DNA from: Acerihabitans sp047324305
Lineage (GTDB): Bacteria > Pseudomonadota > Gammaproteobacteria > Enterobacterales > Enterobacteriaceae
Direction of reading: 5' to 3'
DNA length: 64,000 nucleotides
Assembly (NCBI RefSeq): GCF_047324305.1
Contig: NZ_CP178740.1
Span: 930,001 to 994,000, forward strand
Part shown: positions 35,292 to 44,367 of the stretch, one piece after another
How the letters are laid out: the number at the start of each line of letters is the position of its first letter
How positions within the stretch are numbered: the first letter of the stretch is position 1
Translations under genes and position numbers: made by a program
Notes under the pieces: generated by a model
What the model was told of the DNA's origin: nothing
Seen by the model: the letters and a program-made list of their open reading frames with translations, nothing else
Databases searched by the model: none

Positions 35292-36455
35292 TTATTGTTT
35301 TGCGCGCTCTTCAAGCATAACCACGGCCGGCAGTTTTTTGCCTTCCACGAACTCAAGGAACGCGCCGCCGCCGGTGGAAATATAAGAAATTTTGTCCGCT
35401 ATGCCAAACAGGTCGATGGCGGCCAGGGTGTCGCCGCCGCCGGCGATGGAAAACGCGTCGCTGTCGGCAATGGCGTTGGCCACGATTTCGGTGCCTTTGC
35501 GAAAGTTAGGGAACTCGAACACGCCCACCGGGCCGTTCCACAAAATGGTCTTGGCTTTTTTCAGGATATCGGCCAGCTGCTGCGCGGACACATCGCCCAA
35601 ATCCAGCACCTGCTCGTTGTCTTTGATCTCGCTGGCGGATTTCAGGGTGGCCGGCGCGGTTTCCGAGAATTCGGTGGCGACGCGGACATCGGTCGGGACC
35701 GGGATCTGGCAGGTCTGCAGCAGGCGCTTCGCTTCAGGAATCAAATCGGCTTCGTACAGGGATTTGCCCACGTTGTGGCCCTGGGCGGCGATAAAGGTAT
35801 TGGCGATGCCGCCGCCGACAATCAGCTGATCGGCAATTTTGGACAGGGAGTCCAGCACGGTCAGTTTCGTCGACACCTTGGATCCGCCGACAATGGCCAC
35901 CATCGGGCGCGCCGGGTTGCCAAGAGCCTTGCCCAGCGCTTCAAGTTCATTGGACAGCAGCGGGCCGGCGCAGGCGATAGGCGCGAATTTTCCCACGCCA
36001 TGGGTAGAGGCCTGGGCGCGGTGCGCGGTGCCGAAGGCGTCCATGACATAGATATCGCACAGTGCGGCGTATTTTTTCGCCAGGGTTTCGTCGTCTTTCT
36101 TTTCGCCTTTGTTAAAGCGGACGTTTTCCAGCACCACCAGCTCGCCCGGCTTGATTTCCAGGCCATCCAGATAATCCTTGGCCAGACGTACCGGCGCGGA
36201 CATATGTTCCTTCAGGTAATTCACTACCGGCAGCAAAGAAAACTCTTCGTTGTATTCGCCTTCGGTCGGACGACCAAGATGGGACGTCACCATGACGCTC
36301 GCGCCTTGTTTCAGGGCGGCTTCAATGGTGGGCAGGGACGCGCGGATGCGCGCGTCGGACGTGACTTTCCCGTCTTTAACCGGAACGTTCAGATCAGAAC
36401 GGATAAGCACGCGTTTACCAGCCAGATCCAGATCGGTCATCTTAATTACAGCCAT
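35292..36455 (-). CDS. pgk: Phosphoglycerate kinase
   Basis: Makes ATP and 3-phosphoglycerate from 1,3-bisphosphoglycerate. The 387-residue protein shows RSDLNVPVKDGK, the substrate His/Arg in TSHLGRPTEGEY, GGSKVSTKLTVLDSL, LWNGPVGVFEFPNF and the nucleotide loop GGGDTLAAI. Length equals E. coli Pgk. In most enterobacteria epd lies immediately upstream; here no epd is present and about 1 kb of gene-poor DNA follows. Confidence 0.97.
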   Translation of the reverse strand: MAVIKMTDLDLAGKRVLIRSDLNVPVKDGKVTSDARIRASLPTIEAALKQGASVMVTSHLGRPTEGEYNEEFSLLPVVNYLKEHMSAPVRLAKDYLDGLEIKPGELVVLENVRFNKGEKKDDETLAKKYAALCDIYVMDAFGTAHRAQASTHGVGKFAPIACAGPLLSNELEALGKALGNPARPMVAIVGGSKVSTKLTVLDSLSKIADQLIVGGGIANTFIAAQGHNVGKSLYEADLIPEAKRLLQTCQIPVPTDVRVATEFSETAPATLKSASEIKDNEQVLDLGDVSAQQLADILKKAKTILWNGPVGVFEFPNFRKGTEIVANAIADSDAFSIAGGGDTLAAIDLFGIADKISYISTGGGAFLEFVEGKKLPAVVMLEERAKQ

Positions 36456-37510
36456 GGTGAACCCTCTTGTTGATTCTTGGAAAATTGCCTGAACGGCGGG
36501 AGGCGCATCGTCGCCCGCCGGCCGAGAAGCCGCTTACGGTCTGCGCCTGGCGGGAGAACCTCTCCATTGGCGCAGCCGTGTGTCTGTTTATTGTCTGCCC
36601 TTGTTTCATCACCGTTATTTTTTAACATACCGGCCTGGGGGAAACGTTGCGTCTCGTGCTCACGCGCCCCGTGGCAGGCCGCCGTCCGTCAGGACGGGCG
36701 AGGATAACGTTGAAATGCGGTCATGATTGTAGAGCATGTTATACAGTCAACTATACCACGAAATGCGTCCCATGCCGCTTTTTGCGATAATTCCGCGCCG
36801 GCCGGCGGCGGTCAAAATGAGCGCGCGGCCAGAAGCCACGCGGGTGATCACTGCCTGGGGCCCCGTGGTTGGCGGAGGCGGCGCTGATGAATAAAACCGC
36901 CGGCGCCACCGCCAACTGAAACGCTTCAGCTAGAATAATCAAAATTAGATAGCAGCGGAATAATTTTGCCAAATATGTGACGCAGATCCGTTTCCGCCGG
37001 TTAAAATGGTGTTTTTTTGTGCATTTGTCGGGGAAAAATTCAGATATTGACGATAAGGAATAACCACGTAATAATTGTTCGCGCAGTAGCCCGCACGGCG
37101 CTGTCGTAGGCGTTACCGTCATCCAACGCGTCCTTTGCCGAGAGGATCCCAGCAGGGAGTGTCTCGGGGTCACTAAAGGCGCTTTATCATGACATCATCC
37201 CCTTTTTTCGCATTCGTCCGCCTGTCTCGTACCGCTGTCTTGCCGGGGCATTCCCCCGCGATTACCCTGGCTCTGGCCTTTCCGGCGTTACTTGCCGTCA
37301 CCGCCCCTTATTTCGCCCGATCGCCCGCGGTGCGTCATGATTCTATATTTGTTCCGGACAGTCGTGTTCAGTCCCTGGCCGCGCGGGCAACCCGCCATCA
37401 CGCGGGGACGCGTTTGCGCCCCGGCCGTTCTCCGCCTCGCCATTTGCAGGGTGAGTCGGGAGGCGGTCAGACCATAAGCATACGATCACAATACAATACA
37501 GGAGCGACGA
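36456..37510. other. Gene-poor stretch where epd is expected
   Basis: About 1,055 bases without a recognisable gene. The frames next to pgk encode nothing like Epd (erythrose-4-phosphate dehydrogenase). It contains a small hairpin (CCGTCC/GGACGG, 36682-36697) and, at 36880-36960 on the minus strand, a short hydrophobic reading frame without family similarity. A plus-strand frame from 37189 starts with a hydrophobic stretch but then runs out of phase into the dehydrogenase gene and is probably not real. It should hold the pgk promoter and the promoter of the dehydrogenase. Confidence 0.6.
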
Positions 37511-38269
37511 ATGATGAAAATGACCGGCAACACTATCCTTATCACCGGCGGCACCAGCGGCATCGGCCGCGGGCTGGCCGATGCCTTCCACGACCTGGGC
37601 AATAAGGTCGTCGTCACGGGGCGCCGGCAGGCCCTGCTAGATGAAATCACGGCGGGCAGGCCCGGCATGGTCGGGATGTCCCTCGATCTTAACGATCCGG
37701 CCTCCTTGTCCCGCCTCGCCGGCGACGTGCGCGCGCGCTTTCCTGAGCTCAACGTGCTTATCGCCAACGCCGGTATCTCGCGGGCGGAGGACATGACCGC
37801 GGCCGGCTGGGATGTTTCCGACGCCCGGGACATCGTGGAAACCAATATCATGGGCGTGCTGCGCGTTACCGCCGCGTTTCTGCCGGTGCTGCAAGGGCGG
37901 CCGGACGCGGTCATCATGGCCACCAGTTCCAACCTAGCCTTCGTACCCCGCGCCGATTTCCCGACGTATTGCGCCAGCAAGGCCTTCCTGCACTCCTGGT
38001 TACAATCGCTGCGCCATCAGTTGCGCCATATTCCCATCGATGTGCTGGAACTGGCGCCGCCCTACGTACAGACCGGGCTCACGGGCGATCGGCAGGCTCG
38101 CGACCCGCGCGCGGTTCCGCTCGCGGCTTATGTAGCGGAGGTCATGCAATTGCTGGCCTCGGGGGATCACCCCGCAGGCGAAGTGCTGGTCGAGCGCGAC
38201 AGGGCCCGGCGCTGGGCCGAGCGGGAGGGTCGCTACGACGCCACCTTTGCCGCCATGAACCCAGGCTGA
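37511..38269 (+). CDS. Short-chain dehydrogenase/reductase (DltE-like)
   Basis: Classical SDR oxidoreductase of 252 residues with the NAD(P)-binding GGTSGIGRG at about residues 13-21, the NAGI motif near 90 and the catalytic YCASK near 156 with an upstream Ser (ATSSN). Resembles the DltE-like group of uncharacterised reductases; the substrate is unknown. The ATG at 37511 is preceded by AGGAG. It points toward tktA and occupies, with the gap before it, the place of epd, so it is probably a lineage-specific insertion. Confidence 0.85.
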   Translation: MMKMTGNTILITGGTSGIGRGLADAFHDLGNKVVVTGRRQALLDEITAGRPGMVGMSLDLNDPASLSRLAGDVRARFPELNVLIANAGISRAEDMTAAGWDVSDARDIVETNIMGVLRVTAAFLPVLQGRPDAVIMATSSNLAFVPRADFPTYCASKAFLHSWLQSLRHQLRHIPIDVLELAPPYVQTGLTGDRQARDPRAVPLAAYVAEVMQLLASGDHPAGEVLVERDRARRWAEREGRYDATFAAMNPG

Positions 38270-38284
38270 AGACAGCGGGATAGC

Positions 38285-38323
38285 GGCGCGCCGGCGGGGG
38301 CTTAGCGCGCCCGCCGGCGCGCC
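38285..38323. repeat. 14-bp perfect GC hairpin between SDR gene and tktA
   Basis: Perfect 14-base inverted repeat (38285-38298 and 38310-38323) with an 11-base loop, directly after the dehydrogenase stop. No T-run follows on the plus strand; together with the tktA terminator beside it, it may form a two-sided transcription barrier. Confidence 0.6.
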
Positions 38324-38326
38324 AAT

Positions 38327-38350
38327 AAAAAAGGCACCCGCAGGTGCCTT
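38327..38350 (-). terminator. Intrinsic terminator after tktA
   Basis: On the minus strand an 8-base stem AAGGCACC/GGTGCCTT with a 4-base loop is followed by six T residues and then ATTGG. It lies 28 bases beyond the tktA stop. Confidence 0.88.
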
Positions 38351-38378
38351 TAAGCGTCGTGGCGAGGAGGCCAGCAGG

Positions 38379-40373
38379 CTACGCCAACAGCGTGCGCGCC
38401 TTGTCCAGCACGTTTTCGGCGGTGAAGCCGAACAGGGTAAACAGCTCCTCCGCCGGCGCGGATTCGCCAAAGCTGGTCATGCCGACGACGGCACCGTTCA
38501 GGCCCACATACTTGTACCAGTAATCGGCAATGCCGGCCTCGATGGCCAGCCGCGCGCCCACCGCCTTCGGCAGCACCGCCTCACGGTACGCCGCGTCCTG
38601 CAGATCGAATACCTCCGGCGACGGCAGCGACACCACCCTCACCCGGCGGCCTTCGGCGCTTAGCGTTTCCCACGCCGACACGGCCAGCGACACTTCCGAA
38701 CCGGTGGCGATAATCAGCAGCTCAGGCGTGCCGTCGCAGTGTTTCAGCACATAACCGCCGCGGGCGATATCGGCCAACTGCTGCGCGCTGCGCGGCTGCT
38801 GCGTCAGGTTCTGGCGCGAGAACACCAGGGTGCTCGGACCGGTGGCATGCTCCACCGCCTGCTGCCAGGCCACGGCGGATTCCACCTGATCGCACGGGCG
38901 CCAGGTGCGCATGTTCGGCGTCAGCCGCAGGCTCGCCAACTGCTCCACCGGCTGATGCGTCGGGCCATCTTCGCCCAGCCCGATGGAGTCATGGGTATAC
39001 ACGTAGATGGAGCGGATTTTCATCAGCGCCGCCATGCGCACCGCGTTGCGGGCATACTCCACGAACATCAGGAAGGTGGCGGTGTAGGGCACGAAGCCGC
39101 CGTGCACCGCGAGGCCGTTGGCGATCGCCGTCATGCCGAACTCGCGTACGCCGTAGTGAATATAATTACCCGCCTTATCGTCGCCCAGGGAGACGGATTT
39201 CGCCCAGAGCGTCAGGTTGCTCGGCGCCAGGTCGGCGGAACCGCCCAGCAGTTCCGGCAGATCCGGGCCAAAGGCGTCCAGGGCGTTCTGCGAGGCTTTA
39301 CGGCTGGCGATATTGGCCGGGTTGGCCTGCAGTTTTTCGATATACGCCCGGCTCTTCGCCTGCCAGTCGGCGGGCAGGCGGCCTTCGGTGCGGCGGATGA
39401 ATTCCGCCGCCAGCGCCGGGAAAGCGCTGCGGTAGGCGGCGAACTTATCGTTCCAGGCGGCTTCTTTGGCCGCGCCGGCTTCTTTGGCATCCCATTGGGC
39501 ATAGATGTCCTGCGGGATCTCGAACGCCGGAGAGTTCCAGCCCAGTTGCACGCGCGTGGCGGCCACTTCCGCCTCGCCCAGCGGCGCGCCGTGCGCTTCA
39601 TGGGAGCCGGCCTTGTTCGGCGAGCCAAAACCAATCACCGTCTTGCACATCAGCAGCGACGGCCGGTCGGTTACCGCGCGCGCCTCATCAATCGCCGCTT
39701 TCAACGCCGCGCTGTCGTGGCCGTCGACGCCGCGCACCACATGCCAGCCATAGGCTTCGAAACGCGAGGCGGTGTCGTCGCTGAACCAGCCTTCCACATG
39801 CCCGTCGATGGATATGCCGTTATCGTCGTAGAACGCCGTCAGCTTGCCGAGCTTCATGGTGCCGGCCAGCGAGCAGACCTCGTGGGAGATGCCTTCCATC
39901 ATGCAGCCGTCGCCCATAAACACATAGGTATGGTGGTCGACGATGTCATGGCCCGGACGGTTAAACTGCGCCGCCAGGGTGCGCTCGGCTATCGCCATGC
40001 CCACCGCGTTGGCGATGCCTTGTCCCAGCGGCCCGGTGGTGGTCTCCACGCCGGCGGTGTAACCGTATTCCGGGTGGCCCGGGGTCTTGGAATGCAGCTG
40101 GCGGAAGTTCTTCAGCTCCTCGATGGGCAGGTTATAGCCGGTCAGGTGCAGCAGGCTGTAAAGCAGCATGGAGCCGTGACCGTTGGAGAGGATAAAGCGG
40201 TCGCGGTCGGCCCATTTGGGATTGGCGGGATTATGGTTGAGGTAGTCGCGCCACAGCACTTCGGCGATATCCGCCATGCCCATCGGGGCGCCGGGGTGGC
40301 CGGATTTGGCTTTTTGCACCGCGTCCATGCTTAACGCGCGGATGGCGTTAGCCAGCTCTTTTCGGGATGTCAT
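38379..40373 (-). CDS. tktA: Transketolase TktA
   Basis: Thiamine diphosphate enzyme of the pentose phosphate pathway. The 664-residue protein has GHPGAPMGMADIAEVLW, the ThDP/metal motif GDGCMMEGISHE (near residue 155) with NDN-like YDDNGISIDG, and the catalytic GVREFGMTAIANGLAVHGG with THDSIGLGEDGPTHQPVEQL near residue 470. Length agrees with E. coli TktA (663). Divergent from loiP. Confidence 0.97.
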   Translation of the reverse strand: MTSRKELANAIRALSMDAVQKAKSGHPGAPMGMADIAEVLWRDYLNHNPANPKWADRDRFILSNGHGSMLLYSLLHLTGYNLPIEELKNFRQLHSKTPGHPEYGYTAGVETTTGPLGQGIANAVGMAIAERTLAAQFNRPGHDIVDHHTYVFMGDGCMMEGISHEVCSLAGTMKLGKLTAFYDDNGISIDGHVEGWFSDDTASRFEAYGWHVVRGVDGHDSAALKAAIDEARAVTDRPSLLMCKTVIGFGSPNKAGSHEAHGAPLGEAEVAATRVQLGWNSPAFEIPQDIYAQWDAKEAGAAKEAAWNDKFAAYRSAFPALAAEFIRRTEGRLPADWQAKSRAYIEKLQANPANIASRKASQNALDAFGPDLPELLGGSADLAPSNLTLWAKSVSLGDDKAGNYIHYGVREFGMTAIANGLAVHGGFVPYTATFLMFVEYARNAVRMAALMKIRSIYVYTHDSIGLGEDGPTHQPVEQLASLRLTPNMRTWRPCDQVESAVAWQQAVEHATGPSTLVFSRQNLTQQPRSAQQLADIARGGYVLKHCDGTPELLIIATGSEVSLAVSAWETLSAEGRRVRVVSLPSPEVFDLQDAAYREAVLPKAVGARLAIEAGIADYWYKYVGLNGAVVGMTSFGESAPAEELFTLFGFTAENVLDKARTLLA

Positions 40374-40634
40374 GAATTACTCCGTTTCGGATTGAATAGT
40401 GTCTCGTTGCCCAAGCCATCATAAAATCAATCACTTAACTTCAGAGACTGTGAAAATATCGATAAATGTACCCTAAAAAGGTCATAATTGTATATGCAGG
40501 AATGCGCGATAAATAGGGGATAATCCCCTGATCGTACGGCACGACGATGCGATGGAAAAAACATCATCATTCATGCCGTAAAATCTGTTAACAGACTCAC
40601 AATTTTTCTTAATATCTTATGGGAAAACAAAATA

Positions 40635-41396
40635 ATGACCCTCTCTGTACTGCCCTGGGCCGGCTTAAGCATTATCGCCATCACGCTGCTGAGCGGTTGT
40701 GAAAATCTCGACCAGAACACCCTGATGCAATCGGGCGGCCAGGCGTTTGTGGCGGCCACCCTGAGCGATAGCCAGGTCAAGGCGCTGAGCGCCGAATCCT
40801 GCGCGCAAATGGACCAGAAGGCGCAAATCACCCCCGCCGGCAGCCCCTACGCCCAGCGCCTGGCGACCGTTGCCGCCGCGCTGGGGGATAATATCGCCGG
40901 CACCCCGGCCGATTATAAGGTTTACCTGACCAAGGACGTCAACGCCTGGGCCATGGCCAATGGCTGCATCCGCGTCTACAGCGGCCTGATGGATCTGATG
41001 ACGGATAATGAAGTCGAGGCGGTGGTCGGCCATGAAATGGGCCACGTCGCGCTGGGGCACAGCCGCAAGGCCATGCAGCTGGCCTATGCCACCACCGCGG
41101 CGCGCACCGCCGCGGCCTCGGTGGGCGGCGTCACGGCGGCGTTATCGCAATCGCAGCTGGGCGAGCTTGGGCAGGCGTTGATCGGCGCGCAGTTTTCCCA
41201 GCGCCAGGAAAGCGAAGCGGACGACTATTCCTTTGATTTGCTGAAAAAACGTCATATCGACCCGCAGGGGCTGGTGACCAGCTTTGAAAAGCTGGCCAGC
41301 ATGGAAAAGGGGCAAGGCGGCAGTATGTTTGATTCCCATCCGACGTCGCAGGCGCGGGCGCAGCATATCCGCGATCGCATCGCGGCGGGCAAATAA
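40635..41396 (+). CDS. loiP: Outer-membrane metalloprotease LoiP
   Basis: M48-family zinc protease (formerly YggG), induced at low osmolarity in E. coli. The 253-residue protein has a lipoprotein signal with lipobox LLSGC (Cys22), the zinc-binding HEMGH at residues 133-137, and the third ligand in QESEADDYSF. The C-terminal SHPTSQARAQHIRD motif is typical. The length is the same as E. coli. Divergent from tktA and convergent with speB. Confidence 0.96.
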   Translation: MTLSVLPWAGLSIIAITLLSGCENLDQNTLMQSGGQAFVAATLSDSQVKALSAESCAQMDQKAQITPAGSPYAQRLATVAAALGDNIAGTPADYKVYLTKDVNAWAMANGCIRVYSGLMDLMTDNEVEAVVGHEMGHVALGHSRKAMQLAYATTAARTAAASVGGVTAALSQSQLGELGQALIGAQFSQRQESEADDYSFDLLKKRHIDPQGLVTSFEKLASMEKGQGGSMFDSHPTSQARAQHIRDRIAAGK

Positions 41397-41456
41397 AGGG
41401 CGGGATGGCCGCCCGGTCCGGCGCACCCCGGGGAGGGCGCGCCCGTCAGCGCGGAT

Positions 41457-42377
41457 TTACCGCGGTTTTTTGGCCGCCTGGATATAGAGCATTTCCAGCG
41501 CCAGCGTGGCCGCCGCCAGGGCGGTGATTTGCGAATGATCGTAGGCCGGCGCCACTTCCACCAGATCCATGCCGACGATATTCAGGGGCTGCAGGCCGCG
41601 CAGCAGCTTCAGCGCCCGATCGGTGCTCAGGCCGCCGATCACCGGCGTGCCGGTGCCGGGCGCGAACGCCGGATCCAGGCAGTCGATATCAAAGGTCAGG
41701 TAAACCGGCAAATCGCCGACAATCTGCATGACCTGGGCCAGGATATCGTCGACGCTGCGATCGTTGACCTGCCCCGCGTCCAGCACCGTAAAGCCGTTAT
41801 CGCGATCGTATTCGGTACGGATGCCGATCTGCACCGACCGGGTGGGATCGATCAGGCCTTCGTTGGGCGCATGGTAGAACATGGTGCCGTGATCGAACTT
41901 GCTGCCGTTGCTGTAGGTATCGGTATGGGCGTCGAAATGCACCAGCGCCATTTTGCCGAAATGCTTATGATGCGCGCGCAGCAAAGGCAGCGTGACGTAA
42001 TGATCGCCGCCAAACGAGAGCAGGCGTTTGCCCGCCGCCAGTAAACGCTCCGCGTGCTGCTGGAGCTTATCGCTCAGATCCTGCGCATCGCCGAAATCAA
42101 ACACCACGTCGCCGCAGTCGACCACCTTTAAACGCTGGCGCACGTCGAAGTCCCACGGCCAGCGGCAGCCTTCCCAGGCCAGGTTGGTGGAAACCTGGCG
42201 GATCGCCGCCGGGCCGTGACGGCCGCCGGAGCGGCCCGAGGTGGCCATATCGAAGGGAATGCCGGTAATCACCCAATCGGCATCGGCGTCATAGGGGTTG
42301 AATTCCAACGGCAAACGCAAAAAGCCAAAGGCATTGGAAACCAGGGAATTATCGTATTGATGGCCCAGGGTGCTCAT
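41457..42377 (-). CDS. speB: Agmatinase SpeB
   Basis: Mn-dependent ureohydrolase that makes putrescine and urea from agmatine. The 306-residue protein MSTLGHQYDNSLVSNAFGF has the metal-binding GGDHYVTLP, HFDAHTDTYS and FDIDCLDPAFAPGTGTP motifs. The ATG at 42377 matches the E. coli start; the frame is open 42 bases upstream, into the speA end. Lies 13 bases after speA, so the pair forms an operon for arginine to putrescine. Confidence 0.97.
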   Translation of the reverse strand: MSTLGHQYDNSLVSNAFGFLRLPLEFNPYDADADWVITGIPFDMATSGRSGGRHGPAAIRQVSTNLAWEGCRWPWDFDVRQRLKVVDCGDVVFDFGDAQDLSDKLQQHAERLLAAGKRLLSFGGDHYVTLPLLRAHHKHFGKMALVHFDAHTDTYSNGSKFDHGTMFYHAPNEGLIDPTRSVQIGIRTEYDRDNGFTVLDAGQVNDRSVDDILAQVMQIVGDLPVYLTFDIDCLDPAFAPGTGTPVIGGLSTDRALKLLRGLQPLNIVGMDLVEVAPAYDHSQITALAAATLALEMLYIQAAKKPR

Positions 42378-42390
42378 AGTCCGTCCTTTC

Positions 42391-44367
42391 TTATTCATCT
42401 TCCAGGTAAGTGTAGCCATACAGGCCGGCCTCGAACTCTTCGAGGAACTCCGCCTGCAGCGCGCCGTCCAGATCGGTCTCTTTCACCTGATCGCGGAAAC
42501 GGGTCAACAGTACCGCCGGATCCAACTGCACATACTGCAGCATATCGGCTACTGAATCGCCTTCATCGGACTCATTAAGCTCCACGCTGCCGTCTTTAAA
42601 CACAAAGACATCCACCGCGGCGGTGTCGCCGAACAGGTTATGCATATTGCCAAGGATTTCCTGATAGGCGCCGACCATGAAAAAGCCCAGCAGCGGCGGG
42701 TTATCCACATCGTACGGCGGCATCGGCATGGTGGTGGCGATGCCGTCGCCATCGATATAGTGATCGATGGTGCCGTCTGAGTCGCAGGTAATATCCAGCA
42801 GTACGGCGCGGCCTTCAGGCGGTTTATCCAGCCCCTCCAGCGGCAGCACCGGGAACAGCTGATCGATGCCCCAGGCGTCCGGCATCGACTGGAACAGCGA
42901 GAAGTTAACGTACAGCTTGTCGGCCATGCGCTCCTGCAGTTCATCGATAATCGGCCGGTGCGCGCGGTTGCTCGGATCGAGCTGCGTCTGGATCATGCGG
43001 CAAATATTCAGATAGAGCTGCTCGGCCCAGGCGCGCTGGCTCAAATCCAGCATGCCGTGGGTATATTGGGTATGGACGTCGTGCAGGTCCATCTGGCTGT
43101 CGTGCAGCCATTCGCGCAGCGAGCGGCGGTTTTGCGGTTCCTGCATTTCCTGCCAGGTCTGCCACATGCTTTCCAGCGGGCGCGGCGCGTCCTCGGCGGG
43201 CGGCAGCGGTTCGCTGAACTCGTTGCGCTCCACGCCGATAACGTTCGATACCAGCACCGTATGGTGGGCGGTGACGGCGCGGCCGGACTCGGTAATCACC
43301 GTCGGATGCGGCAGGTCATATTCGTTGCAGGCATCGCCGATACCCCAAATCACATTGTTGGCGTATTCGTTCAGGCCGTAGTTGGCCGAACAATCGGACT
43401 GAGAACGGGTGCCTTCGTAATCGACCCCCAGGCCGCCGCCGACATCAAAGCATTCGATATTCACGCCCAGGCGGTGCAGTTCCACATAAAAACGCGCCGA
43501 TTCCCGTACGCCGGAGGCGATATCGCGGATATTGGACAATTGGGAACCCAAATGGAAATGCAGCAGTTGCAGGCTGTCGAGCCGTCCTTTGCTGCGCAGC
43601 AGTTCCACCAGTTGCAGCACCTGGACCGCCGCCAGCCCGAATTTGGATTTTTCGCCGCCGCTGGACTGCCACTTGCCCGAGCCCTGCGAGGCGAGACGGG
43701 CGCGCACGCCCAGGCGGGGCACCACGTTCAGGCGCTCGGCTTCTTCCAGCACCAGCTTGATTTCGGTAAGTTTTTCAATGACCAGGTAAACCTTATGGCC
43801 CAGCTTTTCGCCGATCAGCGCCAGGCGGATATATTCGCGGTCTTTATAGCCATTGCAGACAATCACGGTGCGCGTCATGCCGGCATGCGCCAGCACCGCC
43901 ATCAGTTCCGCCTTGGAGCCGGCTTCCAGCCCCAGCGGCTCGCCGGAATTCACCAGGGATTCAATCACCCGGCGATGTTGGTTAACCTTGATGGGATAAA
44001 CCAGGAAATAGTCGCCCCGATAGCCAAAGGATTCGCGGGCGCGCTTAAACGCCCCGTTAATGGAACGCAGGCGGTGTTGCAGGATCTGCGGAAAGCAGAA
44101 CAGGGCCGGCAGCCGCTGCCCGTCATTCTGCCGTTCCTTCACCAGCTCCGCCAGGTCGACCCGCGCCTCGGGGAAATCGGGATCGGGGCAAACGCTGATA
44201 TGGCCCAGCTCATTGACATCAAAATAATTATTGCCCCAATACGCGACATTGTAGGTACTCATCATTTTGCTGGCATCGCTGTCATTCATGGCTACCTCCT
44301 GCATGGAACGCAAGTTTTCATGGGGTGCGGACCGGTGGGACCCTTGGTGCTTATGATCATCAGACAT
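42391..44367 (-). CDS. speA: Biosynthetic arginine decarboxylase SpeA
   Basis: PLP enzyme converting arginine to agmatine. The 658-residue protein has the PLP lysine in FLVYPIKVNQHRRVIESL (near residue 127), HFHLGSQLSNIRDI, DVGGGLGVDYEGTRSQ and the catalytic Cys region DITCDSDGTIDHYIDGDG. It equals E. coli SpeA in length. A good ribosome site (GGGAGAGAG) precedes the ATG. An 879-base region separates it from the divergent metK. Confidence 0.97.
   Translation of the reverse strand: MSDDHKHQGSHRSAPHENLRSMQEVAMNDSDASKMMSTYNVAYWGNNYFDVNELGHISVCPDPDFPEARVDLAELVKERQNDGQRLPALFCFPQILQHRLRSINGAFKRARESFGYRGDYFLVYPIKVNQHRRVIESLVNSGEPLGLEAGSKAELMAVLAHAGMTRTVIVCNGYKDREYIRLALIGEKLGHKVYLVIEKLTEIKLVLEEAERLNVVPRLGVRARLASQGSGKWQSSGGEKSKFGLAAVQVLQLVELLRSKGRLDSLQLLHFHLGSQLSNIRDIASGVRESARFYVELHRLGVNIECFDVGGGLGVDYEGTRSQSDCSANYGLNEYANNVIWGIGDACNEYDLPHPTVITESGRAVTAHHTVLVSNVIGVERNEFSEPLPPAEDAPRPLESMWQTWQEMQEPQNRRSLREWLHDSQMDLHDVHTQYTHGMLDLSQRAWAEQLYLNICRMIQTQLDPSNRAHRPIIDELQERMADKLYVNFSLFQSMPDAWGIDQLFPVLPLEGLDKPPEGRAVLLDITCDSDGTIDHYIDGDGIATTMPMPPYDVDNPPLLGFFMVGAYQEILGNMHNLFGDTAAVDVFVFKDGSVELNESDEGDSVADMLQYVQLDPAVLLTRFRDQVKETDLDGALQAEFLEEFEAGLYGYTYLEDE

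Noticed and set aside
36751..37173. 140-codon minus-strand frame upstream of pgk as an epd remnant
   Set aside because: No glyceraldehyde-phosphate-dehydrogenase-like motif (for example SNASCTTN) is present; only a hydrophobic patch.
37189..37605. Open frame of 138 codons with a hydrophobic start, upstream of the SDR gene
   Set aside because: Its second half is low-complexity and runs out of phase into the SDR gene; no family resemblance and no good ribosome site, so treated as chance in GC-rich DNA.
38739..40334. Open frame of 531 codons on the plus strand opposite tktA
   Set aside because: Shadow of tktA, same reason; the minus-strand gene is unmistakable.
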